The position numbers and the translations under genes were made by a program. From positions 1 to 14,580 of the forward strand of contig DATJNI010000003.1 in NCBI GenBank assembly GCA_035508275.1: 14,580 nucleotides of DNA. Reading direction: 5' to 3'. Within the stretch, counting starts at the first letter, position 1, and each line of letters opens with the position of its first letter. The notes beneath the pieces are model-generated. The model was not told where the DNA came from. It did no database searches and saw only the letters and a program-made list of their open reading frames with translations. Positions 5,600 through 13,202 of this stretch are shown one piece after another. The stretch is from DATJNI01 sp035508275 (lineage in GTDB: Bacteria > Patescibacteriota > Saccharimonadia > Saccharimonadales > UBA4665).

Positions 5600-5956
5600 T
5601 TATCTGAGCTGCAGTAAAGCGTTACTAATAATAATATTTAAGCTTAGAAGCATGATACCTAAAGTTAAAACGGTTACAGCTAGTTGTCTGTGTATTTTAT
5701 ACGCACGGTAACTAAGTACTATGCCTATAGCCAGTATTAATACTGCAAACACGCTAAACGCAACTAGGTCTGAGGAGCTACCGGTTTGGTAAGCGCTCAC
5801 CCCTAAACTAGGCCGATATTGAACAATGTAACCGCTGTGGGCTACCGAGAAAATCTTAATAAGACTATAGATAATCCCCGCTATAGCTAAAAACGCATTT
5901 ATTGAGACCAATAAAAGCACAAAGTGGTCGCGAATATATTTTTTATCACTGGCCAT
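5600..5956 (-). CDS. Small membrane protein, unknown function
   Basis: 118 residues with three predicted membrane segments: VLLLVSINAFLAIAGIIYSL (about 13-32), VAFSVFAVLILAIGIVL (about 65-81) and VTVLTLGIMLLSLNIII (about 94-110). The loop between the first two is polar and Ser/Tyr-rich and probably faces outside. No family is recognised. It sits 24 nt upstream of the membrane glycosyltransferase gene, so it may assist that enzyme, which is inference from position alone. An extended -10 (TGCTAAAAT) about 15 nt before the start codon could serve both genes. Confidence 0.75.
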   Translation of the reverse strand: MASDKKYIRDHFVLLLVSINAFLAIAGIIYSLIKIFSVAHSGYIVQYRPSLGVSAYQTGSSSDLVAFSVFAVLILAIGIVLSYRAYKIHRQLAVTVLTLGIMLLSLNIIISNALLQLR

Positions 5957-6013
5957 AATTCTAGTGTCTTATTTTAGCATTACTGATGAAAGTTATACAG
6001 ATGAATAAACTCG

Positions 6014-6088
6014 TGGTGCGGGTGGCGGGAGTCGAACCCGCGTCTTAGCCTTGGGAAGGCTACATAATAGCCGTTATACTACACCCGC
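6014..6088 (-). tRNA. tRNA-Gly(CCC)
   Basis: Acceptor GCGGGTG/CACCCGC, short D-stem GTA/TAT, anticodon stem TAGCC/GGCTA with loop TTCCCAA (anticodon CCC), T-arm GCGGG-TTCGACT-CCCGC, discriminator A and encoded CCA. It lies two bases downstream of tRNA-Thr, so the two are almost certainly processed from one precursor. Confidence 0.95.
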
Positions 6089-6090
6089 AT

Positions 6091-6166
6091 TGGAGCCGTC
6101 TATCGGGATCGAACCGATGACCTGCGCGTTACGAATGCGCTGCTCTACCAACTGAGCTAAGACGGC
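6091..6166 (-). tRNA. tRNA-Thr(CGT) with U73
   Basis: Acceptor GCCGTCT/AGACGGC, D-arm GCTC/GAGC, anticodon loop TTCGTAA (anticodon CGU, reads ACG), T-arm ATCGG-TTCGATC-CCGAT, and encoded CCA. The discriminator is U, whereas well-known bacterial tRNA-Thr usually have A. The last anticodon-stem pair is an A-C mismatch (GCGCA with CGCGC). U73 is complementary to the variable A in the T-box bulge of the thrS leader. Confidence 0.95.
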
Positions 6167-6213
6167 GTTAATTAAGATATATTAGCAGATTTTATCTCTT
6201 AAGCTGAGTAAGC

Positions 6214-7779
6214 TCAGGGTGCTGGGTTACCGGTATAGTCTTGGCCCAACACCACAACAAAGTTGGCATTATATCCTTGAGCCTCAGTTGCTTCGGTAGT
6301 AGCAGTGTCATTAGGAGAGACTAAAGTGTCTCGAGGCAATAAACTTCTAAGTAGATCGAGAGAATCTGGTTTGGTGTTGCCAACGTTATCTATAATCATG
6401 CTTGTTGAGTATGTGTTGTTGGCATCAGTGATTCCCTCAACATTAAACCCATCAGTAGAGATTTTAGTCGAGAAACCGCGGGCGAGATTATCTGTTTGCG
6501 TACCATTTAAAACGACTATGCTAGGGGATTCCTTTGCTACCGGATTATTGGACGTTAGCTGCTGATAGTACTGCTGGAGCTGGCCAAACTCTCCCACTCC
6601 TTCGGTTGGGGCTAATGCCTCCTCGCCGTCAGGGGCAGTATAGTCAGTTAATATGCTGTTTGCGCCGCCGTAAGCATAAGTTACTGACTGAAGTTTAGAT
6701 AAGTTCATGCCGTCAGTAATTTGACTAAGTCTGATCAAATCTGCCAGATTCAGATTTGTTTGTATGTTGCTAGTTAGCGACTTAAACAGTTCGGACATTT
6801 TGAAGGGGTTAGCGAGTATCCCAATGGTTTCTGCTTTTTGGGCTAGAGCTACGAGCATTTGCCGTTGGTGCTGTGTACGATTAAAGTCACCGTTTGGCAG
6901 ACCATACGATATATCTCCGGCCGACTCATCGCCTCTCGCTCTAGATAAATCAAGGGCCTGCTGTCCGTTAAGAGAAACCCACCCGTTCGGCAAGTCGGTA
7001 TGGGTGTATGCATCATATATGCCCCTTGGGTCGGGGCTTTGTATGTCTAATTTTATTTGACCTACCGCATCCACTGCATCTTTAAAGGCAGCGTAATTTA
7101 AAAGAGAATAGTAGTCTATCGGGATGCCAAGATCGTCCTGGACAACTTGCTGCAATTGCCCCATACCTCCAGAAGGAAGCCCGGGCTGATTAAAGTTAGT
7201 TACCGCATTAGCAGCATTAATCTTGGCATTACCGTAATTAGGGATATTAACCCATAGATCTCTGGGGATACTTAGCATAAAGCCTGTGTGATTCTTTGGG
7301 TCGATACTTAAAACCATAATGGAGTCTGTTAGGTTAGCGCCTTGGTGGTTAGGGTCATCGGCAGAATCACCAGCTAGCAATATATTAACTCTTCCCTGGG
7401 CTTCACCTTTCAGGGTGGTAGACGAAGTCAGAGCGTGCACATCACTAATAATATTGCCGTGCAAGGTTTCATCGATACTACTAATAATTATGGCTCCGTA
7501 AGCAATGCCAAGAATACCTATAACCCCAGCAAAAGAGGCAGCCCCCAAGATAATTTTCTTCTTTTTAGTCCACTTCTTTTTAGTTTTTGGGGATGGTACC
7601 TCCAACGTAAGGTCGAGTGGTCTAGTAATTTTGGGCGGTTCTGGCTGTGCTACTTCTGGGGGGGTTGACTGGGGCGGAACATAGTTGAGTGACGGTCGGA
7701 TTTTAGAGATTGGCTTATCCATAGGAGTAATAAAGCCATCAATACTACCCCTTCGTGCTCCATTTTTATTTCCCTGCAT
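6214..7779 (-). CDS. LytR-CpsA-Psr (LCP) family cell-wall glycopolymer ligase with LytR_C domain
   Basis: LCP enzymes transfer undecaprenyl-linked glycopolymers onto peptidoglycan or another surface acceptor outside the membrane. The 521 residues comprise a proline-rich cytosolic N-terminus, a Lys cluster (65-75), one membrane segment (about 76-101) and the LCP domain. Its landmarks are NILLAGDS (132-139), TDSIMVLSIDP (151-161), SIPRDLWV (170-177), KINAAN (186-191), LDLSRARGD (276-284) and the Arg-rich NRTQHQRQ (300-307). A C-terminal LytR_C domain (about 416-490, SIVVLNGT onwards) follows. The gene ends in TGA, showing that UGA is a stop in this genome. Its promoter lies so close that the leader would be only 2-3 nt. 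The nearby GT2 enzyme could help build the polymer, which is inference. Confidence 0.92.
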   Translation of the reverse strand: MQGNKNGARRGSIDGFITPMDKPISKIRPSLNYVPPQSTPPEVAQPEPPKITRPLDLTLEVPSPKTKKKWTKKKKIILGAASFAGVIGILGIAYGAIIISSIDETLHGNIISDVHALTSSTTLKGEAQGRVNILLAGDSADDPNHQGANLTDSIMVLSIDPKNHTGFMLSIPRDLWVNIPNYGNAKINAANAVTNFNQPGLPSGGMGQLQQVVQDDLGIPIDYYSLLNYAAFKDAVDAVGQIKLDIQSPDPRGIYDAYTHTDLPNGWVSLNGQQALDLSRARGDESAGDISYGLPNGDFNRTQHQRQMLVALAQKAETIGILANPFKMSELFKSLTSNIQTNLNLADLIRLSQITDGMNLSKLQSVTYAYGGANSILTDYTAPDGEEALAPTEGVGEFGQLQQYYQQLTSNNPVAKESPSIVVLNGTQTDNLARGFSTKISTDGFNVEGITDANNTYSTSMIIDNVGNTKPDSLDLLRSLLPRDTLVSPNDTATTEATEAQGYNANFVVVLGQDYTGNPAP

Positions 7780-7788
7780 TCAAGATCA

Positions 7789-7818
7789 ATTATATATTTT
7801 CTACCCCAATAAAGTCTA
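7789..7818 (-). promoter_or_regulatory. Promoter of the LCP gene (near-leaderless)
   Basis: Perfect -10 TATAAT (7794-7789), -35 TAGACT (7818-7813), 18-nt spacer. Only nine bases separate the -10 from the ATG, so the mRNA would begin 2-3 nt before the start codon. No Shine-Dalgarno fits in that space. Confidence 0.6.
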
Positions 7819-7831
7819 GATGGTATTCGTA

Positions 7832-8239
7832 CTATTTTTCTATTTTCTTCAGAATTCTATCAAGTAGATCGAGTTTTATCATTTGCTCATCTTGGAGACG
7901 AGCTAAATACGTTAGTGTTTCGTGGTCCACTTCCGCTTTGGCATCGTTCTGCGCCTGAATCTTGTTCTGAGATCTTTGCAATGCCGGTAATGCCCACCAT
8001 TGGATCCAGCTGCCAGAGATAACTCCAAGGGTAATCTTAATTGTGTTATTAGCTGGGATCGCCAGCAATGGAACTATTAAAGCTATGTCAAATAGTAGTA
8101 CTGAGGCCAAAACATGATTGGTCACCCATTCCAGGAATTGGTCATTGGCAAAATAAATGCGGTTCTTGCTCTTTTTCTTTTCCCTACGCTCATGAAGTAT
8201 AGTTTGCGGTCGTCTAACTTTTGGGTGTTCTTCGTTCAT
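7832..8239 (-). CDS. Two-TM membrane protein with C-terminal coiled coil, DUF1003-like
   Basis: 135 residues: a basic N-terminus (RRPQ, ERREKKKSKNR), two hydrophobic segments (about 43-61 VLASVLLFDIALIVPLLAI and about 67-83 IKITLGVISGSWIQWWAL) and a charged C-terminal helix (ALQRSQNKIQAQNDAKAEVD onwards) with heptad spacing. The layout and the LQRSQN-type boundary resemble DUF1003 proteins, but I cannot confirm the family. A strong Shine-Dalgarno TAAGGAG precedes the ATG, and its TAA is the stop codon of the upstream transporter gene, nine bases from the ATG. Translation is thus coupled to the transporter, and an accessory role there is a reasonable guess. Confidence 0.75.
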   Translation of the reverse strand: MNEEHPKVRRPQTILHERREKKKSKNRIYFANDQFLEWVTNHVLASVLLFDIALIVPLLAIPANNTIKITLGVISGSWIQWWALPALQRSQNKIQAQNDAKAEVDHETLTYLARLQDEQMIKLDLLDRILKKIEK

Positions 8240-8248
8240 ATATACTCC

Positions 8249-9625
8249 TTAGAATATTGCGTATATGGCGGCTAGGCCAGATATGGCCATTAACCCGGTC
8301 AATAGCCAGCCAAAGGTGGTGGATAGTTTACCGTTGGCCCACTCCCCCATTATTTTCTCGCTTTTAGCAATAACTACAATTAGGGTAAGGATGATTGGCG
8401 CAATAATACCGTTTAGGACGGCCGCGTAAATTAATGCTTTTATAGGGTTCAGCTTCAGAAAGTTGATAGCAAGACCAATAAACATCGAGATAATTATGAC
8501 TCCGTAGAAAGAATAACCTTGTTTCAACTTACTGTTTAAACCCTGCCTTTTGCCCATACTTTCACTGATTGCATAAGCGCTGGCTCCTGCCATAACGGGT
8601 ATAGCCAGAAGCCCCATACCTATTATGCCTACGGCAAACAGAAGCGACGAAGCGTCACCGGCTACCGGTTTTAAAGCTTTAGCCGCCTGGGCAGCAGAGG
8701 TGATATCGGTTATGCCCTTAGTAAATAAGACGCTGGCACAAGCCGCAATAATAAAGAACATGACTAAGTTAGATAAAAACATACCAGACCAGACATCTAT
8801 GCGCATCTTTTGCAGACTCTTTTTGTTTGTGCCTTGCCGCTCTTTAATAGTAGTTTGACCGACCGCTATCTCTTCTTCTACCTCTTGCGATGTCTGCCAG
8901 AAAAATAGATAAGGAGTAATTGTGGTGCCCAGTATTGCACAGATAATAAGTAGGGAGTCTTTATTTAACTCAATGTGGGGAACAAATGCGTGTCCTATTA
9001 CTGCCGACCAATCCGGCTTGGCTAAGATAGCCGATAATATGTATGCGAACAGAACGAGGGCAAGCCATTTTAAGTATCTAGCGTAACTAATATAAGGGGT
9101 GAATATTTGCAATAGAAGTATAAAGAGTGCAAAGCCAATAACTAAAATAGTAAAGTCTGCCTGAGGTCTTAGAAGCTGTACTGCACTAGCCATTGCACCG
9201 ATGTCTGCACCAATATTGAATGTGTTAGCTACAAACAAACAAAGAGTGGAAAAATATAGTATTTTCTTACCAAAGTGCAATCGTATATTACTAGCTAATC
9301 CTCGCCCAGTTACTAGTCCTATGCGAGCACACATCTCCTGAACTATTGCCATCAGGGGAAAGGTATAGGCTGCCATCCAAAGGTAACTGAAGCCGTATTG
9401 GGCACCTGCTTGAGAATATGTCGCAATGCCAGAAGGATCATCATCTGAAGCGCCGGTCGTCAAGCCAGGACCTAGCAGGAACCAGTAGGCCTTGGCTCTT
9501 TTTAAAGGCACCTGACCTGAAACAGGGACGCTTTGAGCCAACTTACTTCCACCCTCTAGGCCCTTATCTAGTGCCATAGCGGGAGCTTCAATTGCCTTCT
9601 CAACTATTTTGTCTGTTTTTGACAT
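8249..9625 (-). CDS. NRAMP/SLC11-related metal transporter with non-canonical binding site
   Basis: 458-residue polytopic membrane protein with the LeuT-like NRAMP fold: about 11 hydrophobic segments after a ~45-residue soluble N-terminus. In TM1 the canonical DPGN reads DPSG (63-66) within SDDDPSGIATYSQAGAQYG. In TM6 the canonical metal-binding AxxMPHN region reads GTTITPYLFF (233-242), so the Met that selects transition metals is Thr237 and the following His is Tyr239. Classical Mn/Fe importers keep both motifs. Loss of the Met is known in NRAMP-related Mg2+ transporters (NRMT), so Mg2+ or another hard cation is the better guess than Mn2+. The leader is AT-rich with no Shine-Dalgarno. It heads a two-gene unit with the 135-residue protein. 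Confidence 0.85.
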   Translation of the reverse strand: MSKTDKIVEKAIEAPAMALDKGLEGGSKLAQSVPVSGQVPLKRAKAYWFLLGPGLTTGASDDDPSGIATYSQAGAQYGFSYLWMAAYTFPLMAIVQEMCARIGLVTGRGLASNIRLHFGKKILYFSTLCLFVANTFNIGADIGAMASAVQLLRPQADFTILVIGFALFILLLQIFTPYISYARYLKWLALVLFAYILSAILAKPDWSAVIGHAFVPHIELNKDSLLIICAILGTTITPYLFFWQTSQEVEEEIAVGQTTIKERQGTNKKSLQKMRIDVWSGMFLSNLVMFFIIAACASVLFTKGITDITSAAQAAKALKPVAGDASSLLFAVGIIGMGLLAIPVMAGASAYAISESMGKRQGLNSKLKQGYSFYGVIIISMFIGLAINFLKLNPIKALIYAAVLNGIIAPIILTLIVVIAKSEKIMGEWANGKLSTTFGWLLTGLMAISGLAAIYAIF

Positions 9626-9654
9626 TTTTTGTAATTTGTAACTGATTGTATATT

Positions 9655-9677
9655 AGCAAAAATCTAGGGTTTTCGCT
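9655..9677 (-). terminator. Hairpin after the 83-residue protein gene, possible weak terminator
   Basis: AGCGAAAA and TTTTTGCT pair over 8 bp with one G-U and a 7-nt loop (CCCTAGA). The T run lies in the 3' arm instead of after it, so termination efficiency is doubtful. It sits between the 83-residue gene and the transporter gene. Confidence 0.35.
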
Positions 9678-9681
9678 TGAC

Positions 9682-9933
9682 TTATTTTTCTGGCGCACCT
9701 TTGTCTAGCTTGTGTTTACTCTGATCGCCACTAAGTATCCAAGCTCCAATTAGACAAACTGCTGCGACGCCCGCTAAAGCAATTCCGTGCTTTGTGTGGG
9801 TGTGCGATGAACCTTTGGTGTATCCCGGAAAGAACGACGGCAAGTTCCCGGCCGTATTAGTAAAGTAAATAATTGACGCCACTAAGCAAAGTATGGCGAC
9901 GACAACGAATGCTGCGATCCAAACTTTTTTCAT
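9682..9933 (-). CDS. Small two-TM membrane protein, unknown function
   Basis: 83 residues: an N-terminal membrane segment VWIAAFVVVAILCLVASIIY (about 4-23), a short outside loop containing HTHTKH (about 44-49), a second segment IALAGVAAVCLIGAWIL (about 51-67) and a charged Lys-rich tail. No family recognised. A Shine-Dalgarno AGGGG lies about six bases before the ATG, and a -10-like TATAAT occurs about 30 nt upstream. The His-rich loop next to a metal-transporter gene is suggestive, but that link is speculative. Confidence 0.7.
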   Translation of the reverse strand: MKKVWIAAFVVVAILCLVASIIYFTNTAGNLPSFFPGYTKGSSHTHTKHGIALAGVAAVCLIGAWILSGDQSKHKLDKGAPEK

Positions 9934-9983
9934 ATTTTACCCCTATTAATTCTTCGTTAAATTATACATTAAAAGCATACAAG

Positions 9984-10832
9984 TTACTTGGCATTTTCGG
10001 CTTCCAGTTTAGTATTTAGGCTAACCACTATTGAGCCTGCTACTACGAGAAGTAAGCCAACAATCATGACTGGCCAAAGATCGTCCTTTACTCTATCTCC
10101 GAGAAAAAGTATGCCCAGTACGCTCGGTATGACTAGCTCTGCACTGAATAAAAGGCTGTTCACTCTATTAACATTATCTCTTTGCAGGGCTGCCGCCAGG
10201 AACATCATTCCCATTAGACCATACGCTATTAAGGCGATTACTGGGAGCTGCAGCAAGTACTTTGACGATATGCTATCAAAGCGAACAAACCTAGATATTA
10301 TTCCTGTCATGCCAAAGGTAATGCCAGAAAAGGCTGCCAGGACAATCCCTGAATATCCGTTGGCAGCGTTCTTTAATATACTAACGCCAGCGATTGCTAG
10401 AGGTATGGTGAAAAGTTCAATACATAGTATAAATACATGATTTACGTGGCTAGCCTGTGTAGGTTTAGCAGATATGCCTAACATAACTATACCTACCATA
10501 ACCGCTACTATAGCAACTGCCTCATGTTGAGGTATTTTAGTCTTAAACATATATACGGCGAGGATTGCGCTAACCACAAGACTAAAAGACACAAACGATA
10601 GGCATAAGAACAGAGGTAATTGTCTTACTGCTATTAAAAATAGTCCCCAGCCTACTAAATCAAGAAGTATTCCGCCAAAGTATGGAGCTTGCTTGAAAAG
10701 CCCTACCAAGTTGGAAAGACGGAAAGAAACTATTTGTTTTTCTCTCCGTGCCCCAATTTGTTCTAGTATTGTTGCGGTTCCATAACATAGACTGGTACTC
10801 GCAGCTGCTATGTATGGTATAGTCGCGTTCAT
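9984..10832 (-). CDS. EamA/DMT-superfamily transporter, NIPA-like
   Basis: 282-residue membrane protein with 9-10 hydrophobic segments in two similar halves, as in drug/metabolite transporters. The first half begins YIAAASTSLCYGTATILEQ and contains LVGWGLFLIAV and FSLVVSAILAVYMFK. The second half contains FSGITFGMTGIISRF and SAELVIPSVLGILFLGDRV, the typical last-segment pattern of EamA domains. The N-terminal arrangement recalls NIPA-type Mg2+ transporters, but substrate cannot be read from the sequence. A TATAAA -10 lies 16 nt before the ATG. It borders the repeat-bearing accessory block and is probably its first core-genome neighbour. Confidence 0.82.
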   Translation of the reverse strand: MNATIPYIAAASTSLCYGTATILEQIGARREKQIVSFRLSNLVGLFKQAPYFGGILLDLVGWGLFLIAVRQLPLFLCLSFVSFSLVVSAILAVYMFKTKIPQHEAVAIVAVMVGIVMLGISAKPTQASHVNHVFILCIELFTIPLAIAGVSILKNAANGYSGIVLAAFSGITFGMTGIISRFVRFDSISSKYLLQLPVIALIAYGLMGMMFLAAALQRDNVNRVNSLLFSAELVIPSVLGILFLGDRVKDDLWPVMIVGLLLVVAGSIVVSLNTKLEAENAK

Positions 10833-10961
10833 TCTCTTTATTTCTCAGTTTATAACGCTAACTATATCATTAAAAGGTTGTACAGTTGAGGCCGCGTTAT
10901 GCCAAGAGAAGAGCGGCGTATTCAGAGAACCACAAAATCAATCTATATTAACACTTGTGCC

Positions 10962-10996
10962 TGGCTGGCCGTAGAATTGTGTGTATGGAATTATTT
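10962..10996 (-). repeat. Cassette-end element, copy A (downstream of Nudix gene)
   Basis: 35 bp; on the plus strand it begins TGGCTGGCCGTAG and ends GAATTATTT, with 13 variable bases between. It lies 4 nt downstream of the Nudix stop. It matches copy B at all but one base of the first 13 and all of the last nine. Confidence 0.7.
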
Positions 10997-11000
10997 AGTC

Positions 11001-11417
11001 TTAGTCGATTAGACCCCGAGCCTTCAAGCGAGGCATGACTTCATGCTCAAAAATTGAGCCAATTTTATGCCCTTTGGGGTTATCTGAAGTAATCCAATCA
11101 ATCATCTCGACCTCATTGTCGGGCGTGGGTTCGCCTTTCCAGGTTTTAACTATAAAGATATCACTTTGAAGCCAGCGTTCCTCTTGGCCAGCTGCTTCCG
11201 CATAAAATGTACCAAAAAAATCGAAGTCAGTTTCCGTTGTGTCTATTCGGAACTCCTCTTTAAGTTCACGAACCAGTGCCTGCTCCGCCGTTTCTCCTGA
11301 TTCAATTGAGCCTCCAGGTGCTATAAAGAATTCTTTGCCCTTTGAGCGCTCAACAAGCAATTTTCGATTACGAATAATAATTCCAGCAGCTTTGTGGATA
11401 TCAACTTTTCGTTTCAT
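11001..11417 (-). CDS. Nudix hydrolase
   Basis: 138 residues. Nudix enzymes cleave nucleoside diphosphates linked to another moiety. The Nudix box runs from Gly36 to Ile58 and fits GX5EX7REUXEEXGU with E42, R50, E51, E54 and E55; the near-terminal Gly is replaced by Arg57. The upstream strand AAGIIIRNRKLLVERS and the downstream FGTFYAEA are typical. Substrate unknown; MutT-like sanitation or ADP-ribose-type hydrolysis are both possible. The start ATG is preceded at six bases by an extended -10 (TG-T-TAGAAT), so the mRNA is probably leaderless. It is the last unit of the accessory block. Confidence 0.9.
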   Translation of the reverse strand: MKRKVDIHKAAGIIIRNRKLLVERSKGKEFFIAPGGSIESGETAEQALVRELKEEFRIDTTETDFDFFGTFYAEAAGQEERWLQSDIFIVKTWKGEPTPDNEVEMIDWITSDNPKGHKIGSIFEHEVMPRLKARGLID

Positions 11418-11423
11418 AGCATA

Positions 11424-11432
11424 ATTCTAACA
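11424..11432 (-). promoter_or_regulatory. Extended -10 promoter of the Nudix gene, leaderless
   Basis: TG-T-TAGAAT (11432-11424) ends six bases before the ATG, so transcription would begin at or next to the start codon. No convincing -35 is seen, which is common with an extended -10. Confidence 0.5.
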
Positions 11433-11476
11433 AGAACAGAGCCTAAATCCAGATTCTGTTTGATGCTGCATGTACT

Positions 11477-11510
11477 TGGCGGGACGTCGAGTCAAACTTC
11501 CGAACTATTT
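11477..11510 (-). repeat. Cassette-end element, copy 2 (downstream of 138-residue protein gene)
   Basis: 34 bp; plus-strand ends TGGCGGGACGTCG and GAACTATTT with 12 variable bases between. It lies 12 nt downstream of the stop of the 138-residue unknown gene. The spacing and GAAC variant are shared with copy 5. Confidence 0.7.
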
Positions 11511-11522
11511 ATATTGCTAGAA

Positions 11523-11939
11523 TTAAGACCAAGAAATAGTTAATGAGTATATATCTGCTGTTCTAAAGTCATCAGATCCTTCATAGCCAACCCTGCGCAA
11601 GGACTGACTTAAGCCACTATCAGTGTCCATGCCCTCATTTGCAAAATGCTCCTCGGCTAACCTGAATGCTTCAGTAAACTCATCTATGGGACCGCCAATG
11701 AATTTTTCATTGACATACTGGGCGCTACCCCACCCTCCGTCTCTATAGGTTACCGTAACGCTTCTTTCACCTCCAGCTGCTTTTAATTCCGCTAAATCAG
11801 TTAGTCGTTTAACTATTTTATCTCTGTATTGCTGTATTCTTAACAATCTCTGTTCCTCTCTTCTTTCTTGTACAGCTTCAACAAGTGTAACCATTCTGTC
11901 TCTTAATGATTCACCCGTAGGAGGTTTTGTCTCGTACAT
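11523..11939 (-). CDS. Hypothetical protein with N-terminal coiled coil
   Basis: 138 residues, no family recognised. Residues about 10-55 form a charged amphipathic helix (VEAVQERREEQRLLRIQQY, then LTDLAELKAAG), probably a coiled coil. The C-terminal part (about 58-138) looks like a small mixed domain, with RSVTVTYRDGGWGSAQYV, an acidic helix EFTEAFRLAEEHFANEG and a final strand IYSLTISW. No signal peptide or membrane segment. It forms a single-gene unit between element copies B and 2. An AT-rich -10-like stretch lies within 15 nt of the ATG but no single hexamer stands out. Confidence 0.7.
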   Translation of the reverse strand: MYETKPPTGESLRDRMVTLVEAVQERREEQRLLRIQQYRDKIVKRLTDLAELKAAGGERSVTVTYRDGGWGSAQYVNEKFIGGPIDEFTEAFRLAEEHFANEGMDTDSGLSQSLRRVGYEGSDDFRTADIYSLTISWS

Positions 11940-12041
11940 ACAATAATATTTAAACTAATAAAATAAGAGATGCAAGCTTAAGTAATTTCGAACTGAGGTA
12001 GCATCCGGTTGGAAGTAAACAGTAACTGATGTGAAGTAACG

Positions 12042-12076
12042 TGGCGGGCCGTAGCAGATCAGGTTTGGAATTATTT
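12042..12076 (-). repeat. Cassette-end element, copy B (overlaps hydrolase stop)
   Basis: 35 bp; plus-strand ends TGGCGGGCCGTAG and GAATTATTT with 13 variable bases. The stop codon of the hydrolase lies inside it. GGCCCGCCAC at its gene-distal end is identical to the end of the nearby tRNA-Asp gene plus one base. Confidence 0.75.
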
Positions 12077-12793
12077 TGTCACTAGGTCTTTGTTAATCCA
12101 CTCTACTAATAATTTTTCATATTCAGATTGAAGCTCATCATTCTCTAACCTATGTGGAGCTTTTTTCATAACTTTGTAGAGCAAGTTGGATTTATCCTTA
12201 ACTGCATTAGCGTAGTTTCTCGGTACTTGCGAAGGGACTAATTCATCTTTCTCAGCTTCAATAATAAGGACTTTGCCATTAAAATCATGGAGGGTTTTAA
12301 GGGCATGGTTTTTACTGTAGCTTATTGACTTGGTTCGCCAGTCTTCGGGGTTTTCATTAATATTTTCTTTATCAAATTTAGGATCACTATAGCCTTCATC
12401 AGAATAGATAGCAGGTACTCTTAGACATAGACAATAGACTTTGCGATTTTTTGTTAGCATAACTCCTGTATAACTTCCAAAGCTACTTCCAATTACACCT
12501 ATTTTAGTTGTTCCAGATTTCATTTTTAGAAAGTCATAAGCTTCAGTCGCATCATTTACAAAATCTTCTCTAGATATAGAGAAGTTCGTTAAGTTTCCTT
12601 CGCTTTCACCGTTGCCTCTCATGTCGTAAGTCATACTTGTGTAACCTAAATCTGCAAGCAGTTGTGCTGCTTTTATATTTTGATGGCCAGCCCAGCCTTG
12701 AATTAACAGAAAAGACAAGTCTTTTGGTTCGTTAGCAACTAATAAATGTCCTGATAACTTATATCCGTCCGATATGAGGGTTATTTTGCTCAT
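12071..12793 (-). CDS. Alpha/beta hydrolase (esterase/acylpeptidase-like)
   Basis: 240-residue soluble hydrolase. Landmarks: QGWAGH (32-37, oxyanion region), YDMRGNGESEG (56-66), the nucleophile elbow GSSFGS (102-107, Ser104), the acid in EAEKDELVP (179-187, Asp183) and the catalytic His in APHRLEN (212-218, His214). All three triad residues are present, so it should be active; the substrate is unknown. The ATG is preceded at six bases by the extended -10 TGG-TATAAT, giving a probable leaderless mRNA even though the PII-like gene is only 45 nt upstream. The 3' end runs into element copy B. Confidence 0.9.
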   Translation of the reverse strand: MSKITLISDGYKLSGHLLVANEPKDLSFLLIQGWAGHQNIKAAQLLADLGYTSMTYDMRGNGESEGNLTNFSISREDFVNDATEAYDFLKMKSGTTKIGVIGSSFGSYTGVMLTKNRKVYCLCLRVPAIYSDEGYSDPKFDKENINENPEDWRTKSISYSKNHALKTLHDFNGKVLIIEAEKDELVPSQVPRNYANAVKDKSNLLYKVMKKAPHRLENDELQSEYEKLLVEWINKDLVTK

Positions 12794-12799
12794 TTAAAA

Positions 12800-12808
12800 A
12801 TTATACCA
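12800..12808 (-). promoter_or_regulatory. Extended -10 promoter of the hydrolase gene, leaderless
   Basis: TG-G-TATAAT (12808-12800) is a perfect extended -10; only six bases (TTTTAA) separate it from the ATG. There is no room for a Shine-Dalgarno in the transcript. Confidence 0.6.
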
Positions 12809-12838
12809 ATATATCTGATACAAACTTTAAGTAAGTTA

Positions 12839-13159
12839 TTACTCAAGTAACAATGGATATATGTCTATAGCTGGTTCTTCGTAAGGGTGTGCACGTCGGA
12901 TAGCTACAATAATGTTATTAAGCTTATCTTGCTCACAAGTCACTTCAATTCGTTCCTCGGGTACTTCTTCTAGTTTGCCTACCTGTCCAATTCTAGGGTT
13001 AGCTTCAGGTCCAGGCTTAAATCTACCAATTCCTTTAATAGAAAAGCTTGTATGTGTGTAGTTGCCAATGCGACCTCCCTCAACCTCACCAATTGTTTGC
13101 CGTAATTCATCGGCATGATCTTCAGGAACTGTTACGACGAGTTTAACTAATTGACTCAT
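12839..13159 (-). CDS. Stand-alone PII/CutA1-like domain protein (YqfO/NIF3 insert type, COG3323)
   Basis: 106 residues matching the ferredoxin-like insert domain found inside NIF3/YqfO proteins and also as a free protein. Signatures: an opening strand KLVVTVPEDHADELR, GRIGNYTHTSFSIKGIGRF (30-48), GKLEEVPEERIEV and the C-terminal RAHPYEEPAIDIYPL. These trimeric domains resemble PII and CutA1; the role of the free form is unclear. No partner NIF3 gene is in the window. TATACT lies seven bases before the ATG, again implying a leaderless mRNA. It shares a repeat-bounded unit with the hydrolase gene. Confidence 0.85.
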   Translation of the reverse strand: MSQLVKLVVTVPEDHADELRQTIGEVEGGRIGNYTHTSFSIKGIGRFKPGPEANPRIGQVGKLEEVPEERIEVTCEQDKLNNIIVAIRRAHPYEEPAIDIYPLLLE

Positions 13160-13166
13160 TACGAAA

Positions 13167-13172
13167 AGTATA
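13167..13172 (-). promoter_or_regulatory. -10 box of the PII-like gene, leaderless
   Basis: TATACT (13172-13167, 5/6 match) followed by seven bases and the ATG. No clear -35. The spacing equals that of the promoter at 13749-13777. Confidence 0.45.
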
Positions 13173-13202
13173 TCAAAGCGAGTAAATTAAAACGATTATG
13201 CT

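Noticed and set aside
6197..6216. Hairpin CTGAG-CTTA-CTCAG at the LCP stop codon as a terminator
   Set aside because: The stem has five pairs and no T tract follows; read-through into the tRNA pair is as likely.
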